A stretch of 36,104 nucleotides of DNA from NCBI RefSeq assembly GCF_900167335.1, contig NZ_FUXI01000006.1, positions 1 through 36,104 on the forward strand, in the 5' to 3' direction. Position 1 is the stretch's first letter; every line of letters begins with the position of its first letter. Under the pieces are notes generated by a model. It did no database searches. It saw nothing but the letters and a program-made list of their open reading frames with translations, and had not been told where the DNA came from. The position numbers and the translations under genes were made by a program. Source of the stretch: Pilibacter termitis (GTDB taxonomy: Bacteria > Bacillota > Bacilli > Lactobacillales > Streptococcaceae). This document shows, piece after piece, positions 1 through 7,707 of this stretch.

Positions 1-1063
1 TCCAATCAGTAAGATAGATTTTAACTCCTTTTTGTAACATATAAACTCTATTAACATCCCACTCCCTTACAAGAGTTCCATCAGGTAAGTTTTCCACTCC
101 TTGTTTTAAATTTTTCAAAGTTCCATCAGGTACTTTTGTATAGGAATGAGAACCACCGACTAATTTCCAATTAGATAGAGGAATTTTCACTCCTTTTTGC
201 AACATATAGACCGTGCCATCACTCCATTCCTGAATAAATGCTCCGTCAGGAACATTTGCAATTCCATTAGGTATTCTATCTATTTCTGCTTGACTAAAAG
301 TCTCTACTTTTTTCTGTCCACCAACACTTTGCCAAGTAGGAACATAAAATCTTCTTCCTTCGCTAATATAGTACACTTCATGACGAGTAGGTGATTTTAC
401 AAACATTCCGTTTGTAATTTTTGGTACAGTCCAATCTGGTCGAACCACACCAACAAAACGAAGTCCTTGAGGATTATAAGGTTGATTATTCCATTTTTGT
501 ACGGCACTACCTTTATTATCAGCATTATAATTTTGATGATAAGCATTATACTTGTTTATTGTGGATCCTTCAGCGGCAACTGCTACATGCCCATATTGAT
601 TACCATCCCACACCATAATATCTCCAGCTTGTGGAATAAAATCAGCGGTATTATAAATTCGTTTCCATCCAGAAGGGATCTTGTTGATATACTCTTTTCC
701 ATGTCCATCAACTTCGGCTCCTGAAAGCCAACGAATATATTCTTTAGCTAGGAAAACACATTGTCCATTTCCATACATTTTTCCAACTGAATCGTTTAAC
801 CAATTAATCGCATCTTTTTGTGTTTTTCCACGAGTTGTTCGAGGAGAAACCTCTAATTTGTTGGATGAAATTTCCTTCTCTGGTAATTGTGAAAACATCT
901 TTTGCAATACATCATCAATATTTTCACTTTTTTTATTTGAAGGAATTACTTTTTTCATTTCTAACTTAGTGTCAACTGCTGTTTGATTTTTTGTTTCTGC
1001 CTCTACTTTTCCCCCTAAGAGAAGAACGCTACACCCTAATGCTAAAATTAAACATTTTTTCAT
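1..1063 (-). CDS. Secreted CHAP-domain cell-wall hydrolase with C-terminal repeats (partial at the left edge)
   Basis: The reading frame is open for 354 codons and leaves the window at the left edge, so the C terminus is missing. It starts at an ATG preceded by AAAGGAGA at good spacing. Residues 1-22 form a Sec signal peptide (basic KK, hydrophobic core, likely cut after VEA). A CHAP amidase/endopeptidase domain covers about residues 85-220: the catalytic Cys is C102 in GNGQCVFLAKEY and the His is H159 in QYGHVAVAA. From about residue 262 come at least two imperfect repeats with the pattern PDG-(A/T)-x-(I/V)-(Q/R)-EW followed by VYMLQKGVKI, probably cell-wall or surface binding. The family cleaves peptidoglycan peptides or amide bonds outside the cell. 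It is transcribed alone, away from birA-pcp. The domain call is firm; the exact bond cut is unknown. Confidence 0.85.
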   Translation of the reverse strand, partial: MKKCLILALGCSVLLLGGKVEAETKNQTAVDTKLEMKKVIPSNKKSENIDDVLQKMFSQLPEKEISSNKLEVSPRTTRGKTQKDAINWLNDSVGKMYGNGQCVFLAKEYIRWLSGAEVDGHGKEYINKIPSGWKRIYNTADFIPQAGDIMVWDGNQYGHVAVAAEGSTINKYNAYHQNYNADNKGSAVQKWNNQPYNPQGLRFVGVVRPDWTVPKITNGMFVKSPTRHEVYYISEGRRFYVPTWQSVGGQKKVETFSQAEIDRIPNGIANVPDGAFIQEWSDGTVYMLQKGVKIPLSNWKLVGGSHSYTKVPDGTLKNLKQGVENLPDGTLVREWDVNRVYMLQKGVKIYLTDW

Positions 1064-1481
1064 TGTTTTTTCTCTCCTTTGTTTCAATATTTTTGTTTTT
1101 TTAAAGAACGTATTTTTTTCTGTTTCAAATGTTTTAAGTTCTCTTCTCCTTTCATAGACTTAAGCAGAAAAAATTTGGTTCTTTTGAAGTCATTATAGAA
1201 CTACTTCAAGATAGAAACAGCATTTTGTCGTTAAAGAACAGTTTTGAGTCGCAAACAAAAGATTGGGTGATTTTTCTGTCAAGTTAGATATAAAGGTATA
1301 TAGTTAATGAGTAGGATAAAAATATTATAGAGAGAACGAGAAATTCTTGTTTTTAAGAGGAACACAAGGGTTTATATAGTTTTTTTTTTGAGCTATACTA
1401 TGAAAAAGTATTTTGATGGAACATTGAAAATATGGTTTTGATAATATTTTAGAGTTGAATCAGAATCAACACACCAACAAA
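1064..1481. other. Gene-free AT-rich interval
   Basis: About 420 bases between the start of the CHAP gene and the end of pcp. I see no ORF with a ribosome binding site. It must hold the promoter of the CHAP gene on the minus strand. A TATAAT with downstream A/T tract can be read on the minus strand near 1329-1334, and a TTGACA near 1278-1283, but neither has a convincing partner at 16-18 bp, so I do not assign a promoter. Confidence 0.4.
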
Positions 1482-1515
1482 AACAACAACCCCATTCTCA
1501 AACGAAGTTGCTGTT
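1482..1515 (-). terminator. Possible terminator of birA-pcp
   Basis: On the minus strand, just after the pcp stop, AACAGCAAC (1507-1515) can pair with GTTGTTGTT (1482-1490) through one G-T wobble, followed by a T-rich TTTGTTGG. The loop is long and the stem is modest, so this is a weak call. Confidence 0.35.
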
Positions 1516-1524
1516 TCCCATTCT

Positions 1525-2166
1525 CTAATGCGTAACCCCTACATTCTCCAAAATATCCACTTTCACCGTCACCGCACTTTCAATCGCATAAAAAAGTGAA
1601 CGTGTAATGTCGTCCAATGACATGGAAGGAAGATTTTCTCGTCCGTTTACTTGCTCGTGTGAAAATGGCACGTGAATAAATCCCCCTTTTATTTTTGGAT
1701 AGTCATTATTTATCAGGTACATCAGGCGATAAAAAATGTCATTGCATACAAATGTTCCAGCAGTATAGGAAATTTCGGCAGGAAGAGAGTGCTGTTGAAT
1801 ATTTTTCATCATTGCTTTGATTGGCAAATTGGTAAAATAAGCAGTTTCCCCTGCAATTTCGATTTTTTTATCGACTGGCTGATTGCCTTCGTTGTCAGGA
1901 ATACGTGCCTCGGCTAGATTTATCGCCACACGCTCCAGTGAAATACTCGCTCGCCCACCTGCTTGCCCGACACAAATGACAATTTCAGGGTGATGAATTT
2001 GTATTTCTTTCTTCAAAATTTCGCTACTTTTTTGAAAAACGGTTGGCAACTCCAGTTTTATTATTTCAGCATTGGCAATTTTTTTTGGCAAATGCTTCAC
2101 CGCCTCAAATGACGGATTGATGACTTCCGTCCCAAAAGGGTCAAATCCTGTAATTAAAACTTTCAT
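1525..2166 (-). CDS. pcp: Pyrrolidone-carboxylate peptidase (pyroglutamyl peptidase I)
   Basis: Removes N-terminal pyroglutamate from peptides in the cytoplasm (peptidase family C15). The protein has 213 residues, the normal length. The opening KVLITGFDPFG and the family triad are visible: E78 in SLERVA, C141 in TAGTFVCNDIFY and H165 in GFIHVPF. The ATG lies 3 bases after the birA stop, and its GAGGT ribosome binding site sits in the last codons of birA, so the two are translationally linked. Together with pepX in this window it fits a peptide-using lactic acid bacterium. Confidence 0.95.
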   Translation of the reverse strand: MKVLITGFDPFGTEVINPSFEAVKHLPKKIANAEIIKLELPTVFQKSSEILKKEIQIHHPEIVICVGQAGGRASISLERVAINLAEARIPDNEGNQPVDKKIEIAGETAYFTNLPIKAMMKNIQQHSLPAEISYTAGTFVCNDIFYRLMYLINNDYPKIKGGFIHVPFSHEQVNGRENLPSMSLDDITRSLFYAIESAVTVKVDILENVGVTH

Positions 2167-2169
2167 CGC

Positions 2170-2955
2170 TTACCTCAATTTCTTATTTTCAATACTTTTT
2201 AAAGAAATTTCACCACTGTATAAAGTGTGTAACTCTCCAGCAACATTCACCACTAATTCACCCGTTTCCGTAATGTCCTCCGCAACACCGCTCAACACCT
2301 TTCCAGCTTGCTCAAAGCTGACCAATTTTCCTAGTACAAAGGAATGTTTGCGATACTCTGCGAGAAAATCTTTCGCCTCCCATTTGAAAAATTGATTCCA
2401 AATCTCTGCGATTAGCTCATTTCTTGTAATGTTGGGTGTTTTTTTCATAAAAAGAGAAGTTGCTTTATGTTGAATTTCTTCTGGAAATTGCTGAATAGCA
2501 AAATTCAGACCAATGCCAATTAAAATGCGATCAAGCGTTTGAGTGGCTGGATTGCTGATTGCCTCGGTCAAAATGCCACAAAATTTCTTTTCGTTCAAGT
2601 AAATATCGTTAACCCACTTGATGTCTGTTGAAATGCCCGTCAGTTTTTCGATTGCACCTCTCACAGCAACAGCAGCTAAAATTGTATATTGTGGCAATTC
2701 CTCAAATCGTTTGTGCGGAGCAAGAGAGAGCGTCATATAAATTCCGCCACCATTGTTATCTGCAAAATAAGCACGATTAAATCGCCCATGCGTTGCCCGC
2801 TGTTCCTCTGCGACAACAAGAGTAATTTCATCATTCAACTTCCGAGCATCATTCATTGTGGACTCTGTCGTTTCTAGCACGACAATGTTTTTCACAGGTG
2901 AAGTGCTTGCTAGATTTTTTTGTATTTCTTCTTTATTTATAGGGGGATAATTCAT
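2170..2955 (-). CDS. birA: Biotin-[acetyl-CoA-carboxylase] ligase, monofunctional
   Basis: Attaches biotin to the carrier protein of acetyl-CoA carboxylase through biotinyl-AMP. Visible motifs are the substrate loop ATHGRFNRAYFADNNGGG (an H in the usual GRGR position) and the catalytic KWVNDIYLNEKKFCGIL. The DNA-binding N-terminal domain found in bifunctional BirA is absent, so it should not act as a repressor. I chose the ATG at 2955 (261 residues) because AGGA stands 6 bases before it. The longer frame to 3012 has no ribosome binding site and would add 19 residues that the family does not have. It is followed by pcp in one operon. Confidence 0.9.
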   Translation of the reverse strand: MNYPPINKEEIQKNLASTSPVKNIVVLETTESTMNDARKLNDEITLVVAEEQRATHGRFNRAYFADNNGGGIYMTLSLAPHKRFEELPQYTILAAVAVRGAIEKLTGISTDIKWVNDIYLNEKKFCGILTEAISNPATQTLDRILIGIGLNFAIQQFPEEIQHKATSLFMKKTPNITRNELIAEIWNQFFKWEAKDFLAEYRKHSFVLGKLVSFEQAGKVLSGVAEDITETGELVVNVAGELHTLYSGEISLKSIENKKLR

Positions 2956-3024
2956 AATATGTCCTGCCTTTATTGGATTTAGAGTATCTTTACTGATAGT
3001 GATTGTAAACATAACAGCACTTAG

Positions 3025-3822
3025 TCATTTTTGCTCTTCTACTAATTTCACATCATTAAGATTAGCCTTATTGAGCAATTCTTTTTTACTCATACTATAA
3101 TGCTCCACTAAAGGGATATCGGGAAAATCCCCAAATGATGTATTAGGAAAATTAATCCAATTATCTAGTGAATTATTTATTATAGAATAGAGTTGAATTC
3201 CTAAGGGGGAAGGACCAATGTATCCTAAATAGACCTCTATTTCTTTGCCTGAAATATCATATGCTTTCTCATTTTGAAATGAAAAGTTAGATATTAGATC
3301 TTTGGAGTTTAAGGCAAAAGCATCAATAGGAACATTAATTCCCAGTTGATATAATTCTGTTCCAAAGAAGTATATCTGTTTTTTTTCAAGTTCTGATCCT
3401 TTTGCAACATTAATTTCAGTATTATGTGCTAAAAATTCTTTGTTTAACGAATTATATATCATATAGTGAAACAGAAGCTGTTTAGATGATAAAGATTTAA
3501 TTATATCGGTATAATATATCCCAGAATCATCCTTACCGTCCTCAGAACGCGAGGAAGCTAAAATTCCGCCAAAATATTCTGCACAAATATCATCATCCGA
3601 AAATCCACCATTCCAAAAGATATCTCTTACAACTCTAAGATTGGCAGTTTTCCCATCATTAATATTATCCGTTTTTCTTTTAGCAACAGTAGTAATCTTT
3701 GTAACTACAGCAGTATACAAAGTTGCTAAATCATTCCCAATTTTTTCAGATGTCGGCCCTAATAGTTTTTTTAATGCCCATTCCCCAGGTATACTAATTT
3801 CAAGTTTTTTGTCTTCGCTCAT
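3025..3822 (-). CDS. Abi-alpha (DUF4393)-like protein, putative phage-defence or stress protein
   Basis: A soluble 265-residue protein with no signal peptide. The start at 3822 is set by AAGGAG 6 bases before the ATG; a longer frame to 3876 lacks a ribosome binding site. The patterns KKLLGPTSEKIGNDLA near the N terminus and FSDDDICAEYFGGILASSR in the middle resemble, from memory, the Abi-alpha/DUF4393 family, some of whose members are linked to abortive infection. I cannot run a profile search, so the assignment is tentative and the activity unknown. It has its own extended -10 promoter and ends 69 bases before birA. A lone gene of this kind between housekeeping genes suggests acquisition. 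Confidence 0.6.
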   Translation of the reverse strand: MSEDKKLEISIPGEWALKKLLGPTSEKIGNDLATLYTAVVTKITTVAKRKTDNINDGKTANLRVVRDIFWNGGFSDDDICAEYFGGILASSRSEDGKDDSGIYYTDIIKSLSSKQLLFHYMIYNSLNKEFLAHNTEINVAKGSELEKKQIYFFGTELYQLGINVPIDAFALNSKDLISNFSFQNEKAYDISGKEIEVYLGYIGPSPLGIQLYSIINNSLDNWINFPNTSFGDFPDIPLVEHYSMSKKELLNKANLNDVKLVEEQK

Positions 3823-3858
3823 TAGCAGCTCCTTATAAGTTTTGTATTTTTTTCTTTT

Positions 3859-3867
3859 ATTATACCA
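3859..3867 (-). promoter_or_regulatory. Extended -10 promoter of the Abi-alpha-like gene
   Basis: On the minus strand TGGTATAAT (TG at 3866-3867, TATAAT at 3859-3864) lies about 37 bases before the gene start. No good -35 is visible, which is normal for extended -10 promoters. Confidence 0.6.
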
Positions 3868-3927
3868 TAACGGCACTATTCAAATCTCAAAGAATCACAT
3901 CTCATAAATCCAACCTAAGCGAATCTC

Positions 3928-3936
3928 TGCTATAAT
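3928..3936 (+). promoter_or_regulatory. Extended -10 promoter of the YfhO-like gene
   Basis: TGCTATAAT (TATAAT at 3931-3936) lies 36 bases before the ATG at 3973. The -35 position reads ATCCAA, which is poor. It is back-to-back with the promoter of the Abi-alpha-like gene, about 65 bases apart. Confidence 0.6.
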
Positions 3937-3972
3937 AGAAAGTAACCACTCCAGATAGTGAAAGGAAATAAA

Positions 3973-6552
3973 ATGAAACTAAATAAACGAACAATTGGTT
4001 TGAATGTTTTGAGCTTTCTTTTGCCACTTTTTTGCTTGACAATATTGTTTTCGATTTTGCAAATTACACCTTTTGGGCAAAAGAATTTGATGATTAGTGA
4101 CTTAGGCACGCAGTACACGCCGTTTTTCTCTTACCTAAAAGAGATTTTTTCTGGCAAGGAAAGTTGGATTTATTCCTTTTCAGTAGGTATGGGAGATAAT
4201 TTTTTGCCACTTACAGCGTACTATTTGATGAGTCCTTTTAATCTCTTGTTTTTACTCGTGGATTCTTGGAACTTGGATACAATGGTGAGTATTGTGCTAA
4301 TGCTCAAAATTTCGTGCATGAGTATTATGATGTTTACCTATCTTCGCAAATCTCACGAGAAAGCAGAACTTAGTCAAGTATTTTTTTCACTTGCCTATGC
4401 TCTTTCGGGATTTGTTGGCATTTACGCAACGAATATCATGTGGCTTGACGGCTTGATTTTCTTCCCGTTAGTAGTGCTAGGAATTGAACGCTTGATTGAC
4501 AAAGGACATGGGAAATTTTATATGTTCATGCTCTTTTGTACGATTGTTACCAATTATTATTTGGGTTATATGACCTGTCTATTTTCAGTGTGCTACTACG
4601 TGTATTATTCGCTAAAGCAGACGGAAATTCATTCGATAAAGGAATATCTCATCACACGTCAGCCAAGTCGACTTTGCTTTTTGAAGTATTCAATTTTTGG
4701 CGGAGTGCTGTCGTCCTTTATTTTAGTTCCTGCTCTAGTGGGAATGATTAAGACAGGGAAAGGTGAGTTTCAACTTGACACTTACGCTCCTTATCCAAAA
4801 TTTAGCACGGAATTTTTCATGCAGTTAGGGTTTGATAATACCGATTACACGACTAGACTAGAGCATTTGCCTTCATTTTATGTAGGACTTTTGACATTGT
4901 TTTTAGTTTTTCTCCTCTTTCAGCTGAAAATGTCGAAAAAGGAACTGTTTTTGCGAATCGGTTTGATTTTAGCATTATTCTTGAGTTTCTTCGTTCAAAG
5001 TTTCAATGCCGTTTGGCATATGTTCCAAGAAACAGCAGGATTTCCTTATCGCAATAGCTTTATGCTAAGTTTTGTGTTACTTGTGTTTGCCTATGATGCA
5101 TGGGTGCGGCGAGAAGAAGTGACGAAAAAACAAGTTGTGCGAACAGGTGTTATTTTGGCAAGTCTCCTTGCGATTGGCTATTTGTCTATGTACGGATTAA
5201 GCAAATCACTAGATTACGAGGCTTTGCCGATTGAAACGCAGGATTATTACAGGTCGTTTACGCTCAATTTCCACTTGCTTGCTCTTTCGCTTATCTTCCT
5301 TTTGGGATATGTGATGATTTTCATGCAAAAACGGAGTAAATATAGCTTGTTTGCTTTGCTTATGCTTTTGCTGGTGGATGTGAATTTGAATTTTTTCCAG
5401 ATGATGAGAGCGACACCGTTTGGCGATGCGGTTGTTTTTACGCAAAAAGAACGTGAGCTGAATTATTTAACGACAGAATTAAGTGATATTTTGCACACAC
5501 GAGATGATGATTTTTACCGTATCAATAACGAAGTCTACGGAATTGACAATGGCTACAACCAAGCACTTTCTAGTCATTACTATTCCATTCCCAACTACTC
5601 GTCAACGCTGAACAATAATTTGCGTAAAACGTTGAAAAAACTAGGGCTGTTTAGCCGAAATGAGCGAAGAATCTCAGATGTTGGTTTAACACCATTTACG
5701 AGCTATTTGCTCGATATTGAATATGTTTTTACTGAAAGTCGCTGGGGGAATACAGAACCTGTTGCTCAGCGAAATAACTACTATGCCTACAAAAATCAAG
5801 CAGCAGACTCGGCAGTCGGCTACTTCTTTGATGATGATTTACTCGATTTGAAATTGGAAAGTGAAAAACCGTACGAAAATCAAGAAAAACTTGCGAAAAT
5901 CGCAATGAATGATGAAAATTTCACACTCTTTGAGCCTGTCGAACTAAAACAAAAAGGAATGGAGTCATGGACATTTTCAGTCAAAGAACTAGGACAACTT
6001 TATCTCTATTTGCCAGATGAACGATTTGAGGAGTTAGAAGTGTGGGTAAATGATGAAAAAATTGCTCCAAGAATCAACGTCAATCACTCTGCACTCATTC
6101 GTCTAGGAACGGCAAAAACCGATAAAGAGTACACGATTGAAGTAATGGGATTGAAAAAAACAGAGGATATTTACTCTGCTATTCGCCTAATGCCTGCGGC
6201 AAAATCTTCGCAAGTCTCTGAAACCCTTGCAAAAGGAAGTTACAAAGCGAAATATATCGCTAAAGACAATTTTTTCTCTGGCAACGTTCGTGCGGAAAAA
6301 GACGGTGTTTTGTTCACCTCCATTCCTTATGATAGCGAATGGCTGGCACAACTTGACGGCAAACCTGCCAAAGTAATTCCTGTGCTAAATGGAGCGTTTG
6401 TCGGTATCAAATTGTCAAAAGGGGAACATTCCGTAAGTTTCCGCTACTTGCCAAAAAGTTTCTTACTTGGTGTCGGTATCACCGGTTTTGCGTTTGTTAG
6501 TCTGTTGATTTTAGAATTTACGGATAGACGGAAGAAATTGAACCTAAGGTAA
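3973..6552 (+). CDS. YfhO-family polytopic membrane protein (GT-C-like, probable teichoic-acid or cell-surface glycosylation)
   Basis: An 859-residue membrane protein. About a dozen hydrophobic segments fill residues 10-470, then a long extracytoplasmic C-terminal domain, then one last membrane helix before RRKKLNLR. The first loop contains GTQYTPFFSYLKEIFSG and SVGMGDNF, the hallmark of the YfhO family. In Bacillus and Listeria, YfhO-type proteins transfer sugars to lipoteichoic acid outside the membrane, working with a CsbB-type glycosyltransferase and a GtcA-type flippase; neither partner is in this window. ATG 3973 is preferred over the in-frame GTG at 3958 because AAAGG stands properly before it. 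It is monocistronic, with its own promoter and terminator. Confidence 0.85.
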   Translation: MKLNKRTIGLNVLSFLLPLFCLTILFSILQITPFGQKNLMISDLGTQYTPFFSYLKEIFSGKESWIYSFSVGMGDNFLPLTAYYLMSPFNLLFLLVDSWNLDTMVSIVLMLKISCMSIMMFTYLRKSHEKAELSQVFFSLAYALSGFVGIYATNIMWLDGLIFFPLVVLGIERLIDKGHGKFYMFMLFCTIVTNYYLGYMTCLFSVCYYVYYSLKQTEIHSIKEYLITRQPSRLCFLKYSIFGGVLSSFILVPALVGMIKTGKGEFQLDTYAPYPKFSTEFFMQLGFDNTDYTTRLEHLPSFYVGLLTLFLVFLLFQLKMSKKELFLRIGLILALFLSFFVQSFNAVWHMFQETAGFPYRNSFMLSFVLLVFAYDAWVRREEVTKKQVVRTGVILASLLAIGYLSMYGLSKSLDYEALPIETQDYYRSFTLNFHLLALSLIFLLGYVMIFMQKRSKYSLFALLMLLLVDVNLNFFQMMRATPFGDAVVFTQKERELNYLTTELSDILHTRDDDFYRINNEVYGIDNGYNQALSSHYYSIPNYSSTLNNNLRKTLKKLGLFSRNERRISDVGLTPFTSYLLDIEYVFTESRWGNTEPVAQRNNYYAYKNQAADSAVGYFFDDDLLDLKLESEKPYENQEKLAKIAMNDENFTLFEPVELKQKGMESWTFSVKELGQLYLYLPDERFEELEVWVNDEKIAPRINVNHSALIRLGTAKTDKEYTIEVMGLKKTEDIYSAIRLMPAAKSSQVSETLAKGSYKAKYIAKDNFFSGNVRAEKDGVLFTSIPYDSEWLAQLDGKPAKVIPVLNGAFVGIKLSKGEHSVSFRYLPKSFLLGVGITGFAFVSLLILEFTDRRKKLNLR

Positions 6553-6560
6553 GAAAAGTG

Positions 6561-6608
6561 TGAAACCAATAAATTAACATTGAATTTGTTGGTTTCATGC
6601 TTTTTTTG
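6561..6608 (+). terminator. Terminator of the YfhO-like gene
   Basis: TGAAACCAA (6561-6569) pairs with TTGGTTTCA (6589-6597), and the stem is extended by AAATT/AATTT. It is followed by GCTTTTTTT. Confidence 0.9.
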
Positions 6609-6672
6609 GGTAGAAAAAAACGAAAAAACATCAAAAAATCAAGAAAATTTACGTGCAATTTTGTTTTCTTCA

Positions 6673-6681
6673 TGTTATAAT
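6673..6681 (+). promoter_or_regulatory. nagB promoter, extended -10
   Basis: TGTTATAAT with TATAAT at 6676-6681, about 33 bases before the nagB ATG. No strong -35 is visible. The dre-like operator starts on the last base of the -10. Confidence 0.7.
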
Positions 6682-6694
6682 TGGTCTATACCAA
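6681..6694 (+). promoter_or_regulatory. dre-type operator (NagR/YvoA/DasR-like GntR regulator site)
   Basis: TTGGTCTATACCAA is a near-perfect palindrome. It matches the DasR/NagR dre core TGGTCTAGACCA at 11 of 12 positions as I recall it. It covers the transcription start of nagB, where repressor binding would block RNA polymerase. Release by an aminosugar phosphate would give the expected GlcNAc induction. The regulator gene is not in this window. Confidence 0.7.
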
Positions 6695-6713
6695 ATGAGA
6701 AGGAGTAACAACC

Positions 6714-7415
6714 ATGCAAATTATTCGCGTTAAAGACAAGCACGAAGGTAGTTTAAAAGCATTTGAAATGATTAAAGAAGGAATTGCGAACGGTGCAAAA
6801 GTATTAGGACTTGCAACAGGTTCTACACCAGAAGAACTATACGCAGAAATTCGCAAATCAGACCTTGATTTTTCTGAAATGATTTCAATCAATCTTGATG
6901 AATATGTAGGATTGAACGAAGATGACGAGCAAAGCTACCGCACATTTATGCGTCAACATCTTTTTGATGCAAAACCATTCAAAGAAAGTTTTGTGCCAAA
7001 CGGTAAAGCAAGTGATTTAGAAGCTGAAGCACGTCACTATGATGAAATTATCAGCACACATCCAATTGATATTCAAATTCTAGGTCTAGGTCAAAATGGG
7101 CATATCGGTTTCAACGAGCCAGCAACTCCATTTGACTCAACAACACATATCGTAGACTTAACAGAGTCAACAATTAACGCCAACAAACGTTTCTTTGACA
7201 AAGTAGAAGACGTGCCAACAAAAGCAGTTTCAATGGGGATTCACTCAATTTTTACTGCAAAAGAAATCATCTTAATGGCATGGGGTGAGGCAAAAGCTGA
7301 CGCTGTAAAAGCAATGGTAAATGGCGAAATTACAGAAGAAATGCCAGCATCTATCCTACAAAAACATGAAAATGTTGTAGTAATTGTAGATGAAGAGGCT
7401 GCGAGTAAATTATAA
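6714..7415 (+). CDS. nagB: Glucosamine-6-phosphate deaminase
   Basis: Converts glucosamine 6-phosphate to fructose 6-phosphate and ammonia, the last step of amino-sugar breakdown in the cytoplasm. The protein has 233 residues, typical of the short Firmicutes form that lacks the allosteric tail of the E. coli enzyme. Visible motifs: [12 protein letters not shown] (phosphate loop), [10 protein letters not shown] (catalytic Asp), and [13 protein letters not shown] (catalytic His and Glu). AGGAG lies 9 bases before the ATG. It has its own promoter, operator and terminator. nagA is not adjacent. Confidence 0.97.
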   Translation: MQIIRVKDKHEGSLKAFEMIKEGIANGAKVLGLATGSTPEELYAEIRKSDLDFSEMISINLDEYVGLNEDDEQSYRTFMRQHLFDAKPFKESFVPNGKASDLEAEARHYDEIISTHPIDIQILGLGQNGHIGFNEPATPFDSTTHIVDLTESTINANKRFFDKVEDVPTKAVSMGIHSIFTAKEIILMAWGEAKADAVKAMVNGEITEEMPASILQKHENVVVIVDEEAASKL

Positions 7416-7425
7416 AATTGAAAAC

Positions 7426-7461
7426 AAAAAAATCGTTTAGACGACTCTAAGCGATTTTTTT
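7426..7461 (+). terminator. nagB terminator
   Basis: AAAAAATCG-T-TTAGA pairs with TCTAA-G-CGATTTTTT around a CGAC loop. The A and T runs on either side make it able to work in both directions. Confidence 0.9.
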
Positions 7462-7479
7462 GTCTATACATATATGAAA

Positions 7480-7499
7480 TTTTCTTATATGTAAGAAAA
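7480..7499. repeat. 20-bp palindrome, copy 1
   Basis: TTTTCTTATATGTAAGAAAA, an 8+8 inverted repeat with a TATG centre, found again at 9930-9949. Here it sits upstream of promoter A; the second copy sits just downstream of the -10 of promoter B. The right half (TAAGAAAA) also occurs at 11657 before promoter C. It may be a regulator site. Confidence 0.6.
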
Positions 7500-7536
7500 T
7501 TTAACATTTTTTATTTTATCGTTTTTTAGATATAAT
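7492..7536 (+). promoter_or_regulatory. Promoter A: shared TTTATTTTATC box plus TATAAT
   Basis: TAAGAAAA (7492) is followed by TTAACATTTTTT, the box TTTATTTTATC (7510-7520), a 10-bp gap and TATAAT (7531-7536). No -35 hexamer is present at 17 bp, so activation by a protein is likely. The same order is found at 11657-11700, and the box-gap-TATAAT part again at 9904-9930. It drives the secreted enzyme operon starting at 7708. Confidence 0.65.
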
Positions 7537-7594
7537 TATATGTTATTATAGTTTTGAAATAAGTGCTAGCAAAATTATTTCAAAAAGTCATTGA

Positions 7595-7645
7595 ATATGG
7601 GCACCTCTAAAAACTCCGCTTGAGATTAATTCGCTAGTTTTTTGA
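7595..7645 (+). repeat. MITE-like repeat, short copy in a 5' leader
   Basis: Begins ATATGGGCACCTCTAAAAACTC, as does the full copy at 24660, and continues to the GCTAGTTTT stretch. Only about 50 bases are present. AAAAACTC can fold back on GTTTTTTGAG. It lies between promoter A and the gene it drives, so it is in the leader RNA. Confidence 0.65.
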
Positions 7646-7707
7646 GTTACTCATAAAGAAACATCAAAATGGGAAAACGTAAAAGCATAATAGAGGAGGA
7701 AAATATT

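Noticed and set aside
421-986. Several plus-strand frames of 65-101 codons
   Set aside because: They are shadows of the minus-strand CHAP gene, which is open over the whole stretch and has a signal peptide and ribosome binding site.
7669-7707. Upstream ATG for the secreted enzyme
   Set aside because: It adds 13 charged residues before the signal peptide and has no ribosome binding site, while AGAGGAGG stands before 7708.
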